Assembly (NCBI RefSeq): GCF_947496075.1
Contig: NZ_CANMBJ010000002.1
Location: 310,001 to 374,000, forward strand
From: an uncultured Tateyamaria sp.
GTDB lineage: Bacteria; Pseudomonadota; Alphaproteobacteria; Rhodobacterales; Rhodobacteraceae
Direction of reading: 5' to 3'
DNA: 64,000 nucleotides
Positions 8,837 to 17,257 of this stretch are shown here, piece after piece. The first letter of the stretch is position 1; each line of letters opens with the position of its first letter. The position numbers and the translations under genes are program-made. The notes under the pieces were generated by a model. It ran no database searches. It was not told the origin of the DNA and saw only the letters and a program-made list of their open reading frames with translations.

Positions 8837-9673
8837 CTAGTCGGGGTCGGGAAGTGGTGGCAATTGCCTCAGGTATAGGATGATTGCATCCAGGTCATCC
8901 GGGGAGATTCGTGCGAAGTATTTGTAACCCATCGGTGGCAGCATCCTGCTACCGTCGGGACGCTGGCCCAAGGTTATCATGACTTTGAGCTCATCATCTG
9001 TGTAGTTGGACACACCGTCATTGTGGGGAGTGAGGTTGGGCGCGCGGGATGTTCCCCAAGGCCCATGAAACTCATGTCCACCTGCCCCAAGGTGAGTGTC
9101 CAGCATGGGGCCCTCGGCTCCAAGTGTTGTGTGACAGTCAACACAATGGGCAACGGGGCCGGCGAGGTACTCTCCGTACTCGACTGTGACGCCCTCTGGG
9201 ATGGAACGAACGCTGACGATGGCTGGGCCATAGTTCTGCGGGAGCGGGATGTTGTAAACGGAAGGCGGTGTTTCGATGTTACTCGCTGGAACCGTCCGTA
9301 GAAACATCACAATGGACATCAGATCATCGTCCGAAAGCCCGCGATAGATAGCGACCGGCATTGGTGGCCCGATGACGCTGCCGTCAGGTCGAATGCCTTC
9401 GCGAATTGCGCGCGCCAGCTCTTCATCTGTCCAATTTGCAATCCGGCTGCCGGGTGTGATGTTTCCTGCCCACGCCTCGAACGCGTCAGATTTTACTACA
9501 AGGAAGCCCGCAAGTTCTTTTGACATGTCCGGCCCGTCGGTCCCTTGTGGCGTATGGCAATTTCCACAGGCCGCAGGACCTCGTACCAGGTATTCACCGC
9601 GCTCCAAACTGGGTCCGGCGCCCGCAGCGATCGGCAATAGAGCAAGAAAAACGATCAATAGATATCTATACAT
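8837..9673 (-). CDS. Periplasmic diheme cytochrome c
   Basis: A 278-residue electron-transfer protein with a Sec signal peptide (MYRYLLIVFLALLPIAAGAG). It has two class I cytochrome c domains. Domain 1 has CGNCH at residues 36-40 and a likely axial Met in GPPMPVAIY. Domain 2 has CVDCH near residue 176 and a likely axial Met in LPPMGYKYF. This resembles the cytochrome subunits of membrane dehydrogenases that pass electrons to the respiratory chain, but no dehydrogenase gene is adjacent, so the partner is unknown. The start at 9673 is chosen because AAGGGA lies 7 bases upstream. A frame open to 9700 would put a charged tail before the signal peptide. Confidence 0.88.
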   Translation of the reverse strand: MYRYLLIVFLALLPIAAGAGPSLERGEYLVRGPAACGNCHTPQGTDGPDMSKELAGFLVVKSDAFEAWAGNITPGSRIANWTDEELARAIREGIRPDGSVIGPPMPVAIYRGLSDDDLMSIVMFLRTVPASNIETPPSVYNIPLPQNYGPAIVSVRSIPEGVTVEYGEYLAGPVAHCVDCHTTLGAEGPMLDTHLGAGGHEFHGPWGTSRAPNLTPHNDGVSNYTDDELKVMITLGQRPDGSRMLPPMGYKYFARISPDDLDAIILYLRQLPPLPDPD

Positions 9674-10010
9674 TTGGTTCCCTTTTCGCGGTTTACGCAA
9701 AAGCGAATGGATGTGATGGAGCCGCAGCTCTGGTACTCTTCAGAGTTGCGCGGGGTATCTGCCGAACTCTGTCCCGAACAGGATCAAAGGTCTCGCCAAT
9801 AGTGTGAGCACTCTCATGCCATTGCAATAAAAAAATTCAAAATGAATTTTTATTCATCCCGTCCCGCTGCACTCAAGGTTGATCTCGTGCCGGAGGCTTC
9901 TGATCAGTCTTCGACGGAGTTTGGGGTCGCGGACTTGGCCCGCGAGCAGAGGATGCATCGAGGAGCACTGTTGATCGAAACGCCGCAATAGGTCTCGCCC
10001 CACAGGCTGC
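9674..10010. other. Intergenic region with AT-rich palindrome
   Basis: There are 337 bases between the cytochrome and deaminase genes (both minus strand). No gene is seen. It contains the palindrome listed at 9831-9851 and presumably the cytochrome promoter. Confidence 0.4.
9831..9851. promoter_or_regulatory. AT-rich inverted repeat (AAAAATTCA / TGAATTTTT)
   Basis: This is an exact 9-bp inverted repeat with a 3-base loop. Read on the minus strand it is followed by a T-rich run, so it could be a weak terminator of the deaminase transcript or an operator upstream of the cytochrome gene. The stem is nearly all A/T, which favours a protein-binding site over an RNA hairpin. Confidence 0.35.
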
Positions 10011-10466
10011 CTACTCCTCGTGAACGGCAATATCTTCGTTCCAAAGCGCGGGTTTTTCGAAGATGAAGCGTTCCATCAGCGCGATGCAATCCGGATCGTC
10101 TGCAATAACGACCTCAACACCTTTCGAGCGAAGAAAGCTCTCATTGCCACCGAAGTTCTTGTTCTCGCCAATGACTACTCGAGGGATCCCGAACTGGATG
10201 ATCGTACCGGAGCACATCATGCATGGGCTAAGCGACGTATACAGGGTCATGTGCCGATAGGTTTTCTGCCGCCCTGCTTTCCGCAGTGCATCCATCTCTC
10301 CGTGCGCGATCGGGTCCCCTTTCTGGACGCGCTGATTGCGCCCACGGCTTACGAGATGGTTCCCGTGCGCAAGGACAGATCCAATAGGGCAGCCTCCTTC
10401 CTTGAAACCAGACAGTGCCTCCTCATAGGCAATCCGTAACAATCGCCGATCAGTTTCGTTTAGCAT
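10011..10466 (-). CDS. Cytosine deaminase, yeast Fcy1 type
   Basis: A 151-residue zinc deaminase of the cytidine/deoxycytidylate deaminase superfamily that should convert cytosine to uracil plus ammonia. The zinc site is complete: H55-G-E57 (HGEMD) with the proton-shuttle Glu, and C82/C85 in SPCMMCSG. The stretch IPRVVIGENKNFGG and the C-terminal VVIADDPDC...MERFI follow the fungal Fcy1 sequence closely. The enzyme is therefore unlike the amidohydrolase CodA of most bacteria. A related guanine or creatinine-type deaminase is less likely. The start at 10466 has AAAGGAG 9 bases upstream; a frame open to 10520 would run through the leader hairpin. It stands alone. Confidence 0.82.
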   Translation of the reverse strand: MLNETDRRLLRIAYEEALSGFKEGGCPIGSVLAHGNHLVSRGRNQRVQKGDPIAHGEMDALRKAGRQKTYRHMTLYTSLSPCMMCSGTIIQFGIPRVVIGENKNFGGNESFLRSKGVEVVIADDPDCIALMERFIFEKPALWNEDIAVHEE

Positions 10467-11170
10467 CGGTGTTAACTCCTTTCTCAGACAAAAGGCTCCA
10501 TCAGAGCCTCTCTCTCGCAATTGCCGTTGCCAGCCTCGGGATCATCGTGCTTGGGCGTATGGCATCGCTGAAACGGTTCGATTTTATCAATAGGTTTTGA
10601 TGCGTGTGCGCCACCTCTCTTACCGGTTCTCTTCATCGGTAGGTTGGCTCCTTGTTTCTCGGCCGCTTGGATTAACAACGACCATCGTATCGGTAGCAAC
10701 AGGTATCCGCTCTCGTATTTGTCCGCAGGCGCGAAGCCGGAATGTACTGTCAGGTGCCAATCAATTTCAGCTAGACCGCGCCGTACAATGGACGACTATC
10801 GGCCTCGTCCATAATTGGTCAAAATGAGAAATTAAGCTAGAAGCCTTTCGATGCCGAGGCAAGTTTGACCTCCAATTGAGCGTCCTGGACTCCAACACCC
10901 ATCCAGCGTGCCCAAGGGGACTGAGTAGGCGCTTGAGCGCAATTTCCGTTCTCGCCCTGGGCTGCTTCGCTTCACTTGTCTTGTTTTCACTCGCCTGGTC
11001 TCAGTCATAAGCAGGGATTGTTCAGGCAAGACCGGAAGGGATAACTATCTGAATCAGATGGTAATTTTCTAGTGCGACGCTCGAGGCGTGCGCGCTGATG
11101 ACTTGTCACTCGGATGAATGCCGGCAAACCGTAGTTGGCATTGCGTCACGAGCGGAGTATTTTTGCCCCT
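10467..11170. other. Intergenic region with leader hairpin, otherwise nothing recognised
   Basis: These 704 bases separate the divergent deaminase and AraC genes. No gene with a ribosome binding site or recognisable domain is seen. Part of it must hold both promoters. Confidence 0.4.
10490..10510 (-). terminator. Terminator-like hairpin in the deaminase leader (possible attenuator)
   Basis: On the minus strand, AGGCTC and GAGCCT form a 6-bp stem with a 5-base loop, followed directly by TTTT. It sits about 28 bases upstream of the deaminase start. It could end an upstream transcript or act as an attenuator. Confidence 0.4.
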
Positions 11171-12199
11171 ATGACGATGCTGCCCCATACGGAATTCGAC
11201 ACTGCCACGTTTGCGGTGGAGGACCGTTTGGATGCTGTGGTCGACCTCTGGCGAAACTATCTATCGTTCAAGTTCGATCCTGGTCGGAATGACTTTTTTT
11301 TGAATACGAATGTTTGGTGGATAAGCGACTGCGCTCTGGTTCATTCCCTTGCCGCACCGATGACATGTCTTCGACCGCCTCCACCCGAAGAAGAAGCCTT
11401 GATTTCTATTTCTTTCCTTAGGTGTGGCACACAGGACTATTTCGCTGGCGACGCTTTGCGACGTCAGACTCCAGATGCCGTGCACGTCAGCAGTCATCGC
11501 GATCAGATGCTCCGACGCTGCCATACCGACAGTGAAATCATCATTCTCTACGTACCCAACAGCAGGCTTGGCCTGTTCCCCGGTGAGCCGCTGCCGAGCC
11601 GCATTTTCCCAATAGCGACACCTGTTGGGGCAGTGCTGCTCTCGATGTTGCTTAGGTTAAGGGAGACCTTGGATGAATGCATGCTCGAGGATGGCGGCAT
11701 GTTGGCGGACGGAATCTGCGCTTTTCTCGAACCTGTGTTGCGTGACGTTGCTGATCTTAATGCCGCAGCTGCATCCGAAATGCGGCGCGCAGCGATCCAG
11801 CGTTACATCGAGATGAACATCAATAACCCGTCGTTGGACCCCAGCCTGCTTTGCGAACGGTTTGGAGTGTCGCGCGCGTCGCTATATCGCTTGTTCGACG
11901 AAGCGGATGGTGTGAAGGCATACATCGCAAGACGCAGGACGCAACTTGCCATGGCCGAACTGTGCCGATCACCTGCTCGACGTGGTAACGTTCGAAGTGT
12001 TGCCGAGAAATTCGGTTTTCATGACAGACGGCAATTCAATCGGGCGTTTCGCAAGTTCACGGGCACAACTCCGATCAGTGTCATCGGGAGCTCGATCTCT
12101 GGCGCGCCAGATTTCCACAGTGCAACGAATTTGCCCGTGAGACGCGGGCGCCGCAGGCCGTTAATTCTTTCTAGCGCTTCGCAGAGCGTTCCCAGATAA
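11171..12199 (+). CDS. AraC-family transcriptional regulator (paralogue 1)
   Basis: A 342-residue regulator. The N-terminal 200 residues resemble the AraC-binding-like sensor domain (start FDTATFAVEDRLDAVVDLWRN). The C-terminal 100 residues carry two helix-turn-helix motifs: LCERFGVSRASLYRLFDE and VRSVAEKFGFHDRRQFNRAF, the latter the AraC signature region. ATG 11171 is chosen as the first ATG; an in-frame TTG at 11135 is possible and neither has a strong ribosome binding site. A second protein of the same layout follows at 12558 on the same strand, suggesting duplication. No regulated operon is adjacent. Confidence 0.85.
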   Translation: MTMLPHTEFDTATFAVEDRLDAVVDLWRNYLSFKFDPGRNDFFLNTNVWWISDCALVHSLAAPMTCLRPPPPEEEALISISFLRCGTQDYFAGDALRRQTPDAVHVSSHRDQMLRRCHTDSEIIILYVPNSRLGLFPGEPLPSRIFPIATPVGAVLLSMLLRLRETLDECMLEDGGMLADGICAFLEPVLRDVADLNAAAASEMRRAAIQRYIEMNINNPSLDPSLLCERFGVSRASLYRLFDEADGVKAYIARRRTQLAMAELCRSPARRGNVRSVAEKFGFHDRRQFNRAFRKFTGTTPISVIGSSISGAPDFHSATNLPVRRGRRRPLILSSASQSVPR

Positions 12200-12557
12200 A
12201 GGGGTGAGTGGACGGGGTAGACTTCCCCATGACCAGCCGGCCTCTCTGGTTGACGGTCCTGTGAGAACTTCAGCTTAAGCTGATTGGTCGGGTCCGAGGT
12301 GTCATTTGAGTCTGGTTAGGTCGACCTGACATTGATGCAGACAAAATGGACAGATTGGACTATCATTCGACAACCGACCGAGCTGCAACTGCGCGCTGGG
12401 AATTTTGCCATAGTGTCGAAACCCCCTGGGCAAAACGGTGGCTGAGTATGGCCCCTGAGCAAGAATGGGGACCGCGAAAGTGTCGTTGGGATGACCGTGC
12501 GGGCTAAAGCAAATCCGGTGATGCGAAGCCATCAAATACTCTGCGGATCGTACCACA
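12200..12557. other. Intergenic region between two AraC genes, with a 12-bp palindrome
   Basis: No gene is seen in 358 bases. CAGCTTAAGCTG (12271-12282) is a perfect palindrome and could be an operator for one of the flanking regulators. Confidence 0.35.
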
Positions 12558-13655
12558 ATGTCGAATTCAATCCTCGGTGTCCCCCAAAATGCTGCGCCCG
12601 ACGCGCAACGTGAGATCCGACAACAATGTCGGCCGGTCAAGTTCACGGCAACAACGGCTAGCGTGGATGCCAAGGACCGATTGGATTACTGGAACTGGAT
12701 TCAACAACCCGCCTTTTCGCTGTGGCCGACTGACGGACGAGCGGACGGCCTCAATGCGTCGCTTGACTGGTGGCATACGGGCGAAGTTGCCTTTTCTGAT
12801 ATTCGGTTCAGAACTGACGGCAAGCGCCCTTACGTATTCGAACTTGGACGGCTCAATCGCGAGGTCTTGGCGGTCCGCGCATTTCGGCACTCGAACCAAA
12901 TTGGGCTTCTTGGCAACGAAGAAGTAGCCTTCAGATCCGGCGAAGTGCACATTTACCCATTTGGCCGAGAAGGTCGCTTCATTACGAGCCATGTGGACCA
13001 TGTGACGGCCTACATTCCGTTCGCCATGGTCGGCTACGACTTGTCCAAATCATCAGAGCACATTGTATTTAAATCGAATTCGCCTGTCGCACGCATTCTC
13101 AATGCTACTTTGTGCTCGACGTTTGACATCATCGACGACGCCACCGCTAGTGAAGCACGTGCGTTGGGTGAGTCCTTTACAGGACTCGTGCGCAGCATTA
13201 TCGACAAGTGTCACGGAGGGCTTAGCAGGCGCGAAGTCTTCGAGCGCGCGAGGGGGGCTGCACTGCGGTCCTTCATTCACGACCACCTGTGTGACCGCGA
13301 CTTGACTATAGACTTGATATGCAGTGCCTTTGGTGCGTCGCGGGCCACGGTCTATCGCGAATTCGAGCCGGTCGGCGGCATCGCCCGCTATGTCAAACGC
13401 CAAAGGCTCCAGAGGGCGATGTTGGATCTCGCTATGACGGCGGGCGCCCGCGGTGTGATTTCCGAGGTCGCGCGGAAGTATGGTTTTCAGGAAACCAGCA
13501 GCTTCACACGGGCGTTTCGGGATCAGTTCGGCGCGGCGCCAAGCGATTATGTTGGCCAGGTGGATGGTTCAAGGGCACTTCAAAAGGAATTCAACAAGGG
13601 CTGGTTGTCGCCGTCGGCGACGCAAATTGACAGTTGGTTTGTTTCAGATCGCTAG
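12558..13655 (+). CDS. AraC-family transcriptional regulator (paralogue 2)
   Basis: A 365-residue regulator with the same domain order as the one at 11171. There is an N-terminal sensor region beginning near KDRLDYWNWIQQPAFSLWP, then two helix-turn-helix motifs in the last 110 residues (ICSAFGASRATVYREFEP and ISEVARKYGFQETSSFTRAF). The N-terminal region is like those of AraC proteins that bind small aromatic or amino-acid ligands, but no ligand can be assigned. ATG 12558 is the first start in frame; no strong ribosome binding site is seen. Confidence 0.85.
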   Translation: MSNSILGVPQNAAPDAQREIRQQCRPVKFTATTASVDAKDRLDYWNWIQQPAFSLWPTDGRADGLNASLDWWHTGEVAFSDIRFRTDGKRPYVFELGRLNREVLAVRAFRHSNQIGLLGNEEVAFRSGEVHIYPFGREGRFITSHVDHVTAYIPFAMVGYDLSKSSEHIVFKSNSPVARILNATLCSTFDIIDDATASEARALGESFTGLVRSIIDKCHGGLSRREVFERARGAALRSFIHDHLCDRDLTIDLICSAFGASRATVYREFEPVGGIARYVKRQRLQRAMLDLAMTAGARGVISEVARKYGFQETSSFTRAFRDQFGAAPSDYVGQVDGSRALQKEFNKGWLSPSATQIDSWFVSDR

Positions 13656-14090
13656 ATCCTTTCCACGACAGGACAGTGTGAAGTGCCACGTTTTGGTCTG
13701 ATGCGCCCAAATCCTGACCAGAGGTAATGTGATAGCCTGCCTGCGTATCGGTCGGGTACTACTGGCATTCGTGTTGGAAAGAACCGCTACGCGAGATCGA
13801 GCTGCGGCTCGAGGCGGCAATGATTGGCACCGCCTGCGGCCGGTATCTGGGCGTCGACAAAGGTCTGCATCATGTCCGCTTCGCAGACAAAGCACCTGTA
13901 AGGGAAATTCTGGATGCGCAAGATTGTTTAGACAACTAGCGAGACCTTGTGTCCGCAAAACTGAGACGCCGCGCTAACGACACCAAAAGCACAGTGCCTT
14001 ATGAAAGAGCGCTCAAACCTTAGGGAATTACAACACCCTAAACGCAAGCGAGTCAGAACTGTAGGGCGCCCATGGATGGATGGAGGAGCA
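13656..14090. other. Non-coding stretch, nothing recognised
   Basis: There are 435 bases between the second AraC gene and the DUF3768 gene. Short frames on both strands have no recognisable content. It may hold decayed genes. Confidence 0.4.
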
Positions 14091-14480
14091 ATGAGAGCAA
14101 CTGCGAGGACGGATACACGCCAGCCTGAATACATCAATTGCCCGGTCGAACGACAGCTGATCGCGGACCAGAATGATTTGTTCCGAAGGGTTTGGCCGCT
14201 CGCACCAATGCTGGGCCGTTTCAAGATGGCAAGTGACATCGCCGCTCGATCAGGCGAATTTCAATTGGCCTGCCTTGAGGCCGTCCGACACTACGACAAT
14301 TTCACTCTGGACACTGATCTACAGGGCACACATCGTACCGGCGCGTTCAAGGTAGAAGGCGAAACAGTCTGCTTTGAGATATCGCTCTTGGACGAGACCT
14401 GCAAAAACCGCTCTGCAGCCCCCGCCGATCTGGGCAAGACAAGGCGGGTCCTCACGATCTATTCTCCACAGGATCTGTAG
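14091..14480 (+). CDS. DUF3768 domain protein
   Basis: A 129-residue protein matching my knowledge of the DUF3768 family, which is common on alphaproteobacterial plasmids and islands. Typical features are the N-terminal NDLFRR, the central AVRHYDNFTLDTDLQGTH...GAFKVEGETVCFEI and the C-terminal TRRVLTIYSPQDL. The function of the family is unknown. The start at 14091 follows GGAGGAG by 2-4 bases; an in-frame ATG at 14001 would add 30 Arg-rich residues. Its presence beside tRNA-Ser and a truncated integrase fits accessory DNA. Confidence 0.72.
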   Translation: MRATARTDTRQPEYINCPVERQLIADQNDLFRRVWPLAPMLGRFKMASDIAARSGEFQLACLEAVRHYDNFTLDTDLQGTHRTGAFKVEGETVCFEISLLDETCKNRSAAPADLGKTRRVLTIYSPQDL

Positions 14481-15158
14481 CTACATTGCGCAGCCAGGGC
14501 TTTACGGATCAAACCGATCCCCCGGTACCACTCGACGCATCTGGGAAGTGAAGCTCCATTTCGGCAGCTAACTTTCTTCGAGCGACTCAGCGTAAGAGAC
14601 GCGGCCGCGACATACGAGATGAGCCGGGTCTTTGCCAACCAATCGCATCAATTGCTCGGCACAGTACCTGCGCTTGTCCTGACTTACGATAGGTACCGGG
14701 CCCGAACCAATGCAGTAAGGGTTGCCATCAACGATCATTGTGCCGCTGCCCAAAGGAGGGTGCCAATACGACCACTTGCCACCTGGTCGGAAGGTCACTG
14801 GATTGTATCTTGACGGCTCGCAATTTTAGCAATTCGACACTTTGCCATCTCGCCCACCAAGGGCAGGTTGAGTGGATGCCGATGATACCTTTGTTCGTGT
14901 ATTGTTTCATATCGCATACATAGCTGCACAGCACTCGTACGAACGGCTCCGGCCGTCATAGCCGTTCGCCGTTGCTGGGTTTGCGAGTGCAAAAAACAGA
15001 ACTTATCTGGAACTGTGCTGTGTCAGATTTGTGCCAAAACGTGACACAAACGCCCAGAATTTCAACGAAAACCAACGAAAACAGCAAGTTAGCATTTTGT
15101 GATTCTGTCGTGAAAAAAGTGGTTGTTATTCAGTATCTTGAAACGTATTCAGGTCAGC
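14481..15158. other. Mostly non-coding region before tRNA-Ser
   Basis: These 678 bases hold no well-supported gene. One minus-strand frame (14568-14798, GTG start) encodes 76 residues of plausible composition (GKWSYWHPPLGSGTMIVDGN near the start), but it lacks a ribosome binding site and a known family. The tRNA promoter must lie near the right end. Confidence 0.35.
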
Positions 15159-15248
15159 GGAGACGTGGCCGAGTGGTCGAAGGCGCTCCCCTGCTAAGGG
15201 AGTAGGCCCGGAAGGGTCTCGAGGGTTCGAATCCCTTCGTCTCCGCCA
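15159..15248 (+). tRNA. tRNA-Ser (anticodon GCU)
   Basis: A 90-base class II tRNA with an encoded CCA end. The acceptor stem GGAGACG pairs with CGTCTCC (15238-15244), followed by discriminator G and CCA. The anticodon stem CTCCC/GGGAG encloses the loop with GCT at 15193-15195. The T arm reads GAGGGTTCGAATCCCTT. A long variable arm is present, as expected for serine. A truncated integrase gene follows within 150 bases, so the tRNA 3' end is a likely attachment site. Confidence 0.96.
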
Positions 15249-15393
15249 TCCACCATTTTCATTCAATCGCGTTCGATGCTGTTTATCCCCTTATGAGGCT
15301 GTTTTTGTTGGTTTATCCGCATTCGTTGTTGCTATTGGTTTTCTTCGACTAGACTCGTTTCTATTCACTACGTGGTAGAAACCGTGGTATTTT

Positions 15394-15681
15394 GTGGCTG
15401 CTCTGAACGGAAAGTTGACGAAGAATCTGGTGAGGACCCTCGGTCCTGGTCGCCACGGCGACGGGAGCGGGTTGTACCTTGTGGTCGATCCGTCCGGTGC
15501 TCGACGCTGGATCGTAAGGGTCACTGTCAAAGGTCAGCGCAACCGCGAAGGCAAGCCGCTGTGCACCGACTTTGGCCTCGGCGGAGCAGACGTTGTGACT
15601 CTGAATGAAGCACGAGACCGGGCCTTGGAGTATCGGCGGCTCGCAAAGCAGGGCATCAATCCGCGCTACAATAGCCGATGA
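15394..15681 (+). pseudogene. Truncated phage-type tyrosine integrase (N-terminal arm-binding domain only)
   Basis: The 95 residues match the N-terminal DUF4102/arm-binding region of P4-like integrases: LTKNLVRTLGPGRHGDGSGL, the LYLVVDPSGARRWIVRV strand region and the LNEARDRALEYRRLAKQGINPR helix. Full integrases have about 400 residues, with catalytic R-H-R-Y residues in the C-terminal part; that part is absent. The frame stops soon after GINPR and the following DNA shows no catalytic motifs. The position just after tRNA-Ser is standard for such integrases, so this is the remnant of an integrated island. The start is a GTG. Confidence 0.8.
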
Positions 15682-16021
15682 GGCTGGCCTTGATGCAGAA
15701 GACCTTACCCGCCAGTTGATAACCCTACGCGTTGGAGTGAACAGATCTTCGGAAGATGGTCCTTTTCCCAGTGTCCTGCTCCAGGCGTGCACTGACGATA
15801 TTCTGGCCTTGGTGGAAGCTGGACCCGTCTTTGTCAGAGAAAAAATGCGCGGTGACTTTGTGATCGTCTCTTGTGAGCGGTATATGGAATTTGGCTCGTC
15901 AAGCTGACGTTTGCATTCCTTTGGGTGCAAATGCTCAGGACCAGGTGCACCTGCAGCCTCTGGAAAGGGGCTCTGCCCCTTCGCCGCTGACGCGTCTCAT
16001 CCCCGGGATTTTTGGGGCAAG
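15682..16021. other. Stretch after the integrase remnant, with a family-specific GC-rich repeat
   Basis: A plus-strand frame (about 15680-15907) encodes an unrecognised acidic segment that may be decayed island DNA. The right end carries the repeat listed at 15967-16026. Confidence 0.35.
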
Positions 16022-16026
16022 ATGAA
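15967..16026. repeat. GC-rich intergenic repeat, copy 1
   Basis: GGGGCTCTGCCCC (15967-15979), then CCCCGGGATTTTTGGGGCAA and GATGAA. The same block order occurs at 59552-59597. Both look like a dispersed intergenic repeat (hairpin plus ATTTT-GGG-CAAGA-GAA tail) that I recall from many Rhodobacteraceae genomes. Confidence 0.55.
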
Positions 16027-16246
16027 TGCAAGGTTCTGGCAGACCACTAAGAGGATGCGGATGATGCGAGAGACTGGCAGCGGAAAGTTGGACGGAAGGC
16101 CGTGGTTTGCCGAAATCCAAGAAAGACACCTTCGCCAATTGCAAGCCGACGGCGCATACTTGATCCAACGACGCGTGGATAGAGAGTGGGTCCGAGTGGC
16201 GCCGGACGGAAGCGAAGCGAAACTTGGCTATCGCGACGAAAAATGA
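16022..16246 (+). CDS. Small hypothetical protein
   Basis: A 74-residue basic protein (start MNARFWQTTKRMRMMRETGS) that I do not recognise. The C-terminal part, AEIQERHLRQLQADGAYLIQ followed by VDREWVRVAPDGSEAKLGYR, has a real-protein look. The start lies inside the GC-rich repeat, with only GGGG as a possible ribosome binding site. It could be a decayed or spurious frame. Confidence 0.35.
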   Translation: MNARFWQTTKRMRMMRETGSGKLDGRPWFAEIQERHLRQLQADGAYLIQRRVDREWVRVAPDGSEAKLGYRDEK

Positions 16247-17257
16247 AAATTGGAGCGGATCATGTTTCTTAAGGTTTCGTTTCGATCCAGGGGGGGGCGG
16301 AAAGCGGACTTTCGCTGCATTGCATAGGCAGTCTTCGGACGATCTCCAACACGGACGTTCGACTAGACCCCGCTTTCAATAAATCATCTGTTTACGTTGC
16401 ATCTTGGCTTGCTTGGATGGTATTCCTCCTCGCTGTCAAACGATTTGTCCTTTCTTGATCCAGAATTGGCGTCCACAGTCGTTCTTCTGATGGATCGACG
16501 AGTTTATCGTAGGCCGTAGCCAAAAGTCTTCTGAGCTTCGCCATCGCAGCCTCTGGTTGGGGATGAGCGAAGGACTTGTGACTTCTCTGCAGCCATCAGG
16601 CCACTACAACACACGCCCATTCCTTGATGTCATCATTCTCAATTACCGTAAGCTTATCCGTTCGCATAATTGAGCGGTCTGGCAGTGTCGAGGCACGGTC
16701 CGTAAGAAAGTCGAACCGCAGCAGGTGCAGCCATTGCAGGAGTTTCGAAGTGGTGTATCTCGTCTCAATTCACCATGTTCAGAAACGGTTGCGCATCTCC
16801 TCCATCGAGTGTTGCAGCAGGGGCAATCTCGTCCAGTTATTGACTGTCTTGGGACACCCAGAGCCGGGCCATATCGAAAGTATGATCCGTTGATCGACAC
16901 TTCGTTCGGCTGGCTTTGGGATTGAATGCGTAGATCCAGGACGCTTGCCAATCCTGTCTTTATTCCCTGTGCGTCCAAGAGTACTGCGAGTCGCCTTTAC
17001 TGATAATGCAGCGTCATTTGCGGCAATTTGGACGGTCTGGGGGACTCTTTTCGAGCCAAAAAACCGAAATCTTTTGTGCGAGCTGCGTGAATTGCTTTGC
17101 AGCGTTACTAAACTGGCAAGAACCAGCCTGCGCTAAGCGAATTGACACTCAGCTGTGTCTCCTGCAGTTGACACCTCGTGCGGTGCCTTTGCTAGGATTG
17201 CCTGTGTACAAGGAAAGGTGTTGAGTTGGACCGCGTTCTTATGCCGACAATACAGCT
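16247..17257. other. 1-kb stretch with no gene seen; promoter of the next operon at its right end
   Basis: Only short frames without known motifs occur, on both strands (for example 16643-16978 minus, 16624-16893 plus). Composition is AT-richer than the flanking operons. It may be decayed mobile DNA. The last 120 bases should hold the promoter of the peptidase-acyltransferase-oxygenase operon. Confidence 0.4.
17142..17198 (+). promoter_or_regulatory. Possible promoter and TTGACAC direct repeat
   Basis: TTGACAC occurs twice, at 17142 and 17168. The second TTGACA is followed after 19 bases by TAGGAT (17193-17198), a weak sigma70-like pair about 60 bases upstream of the first gene of the operon. 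The spacing is longer than ideal. Confidence 0.3.

Noticed and set aside
16624-16978. Possible genes on both strands in the 1-kb gap before the peptidase operon
   Set aside because: Both frames are Arg/Ser/Cys-rich with no ribosome binding site or known motif. At best they are decayed DNA.
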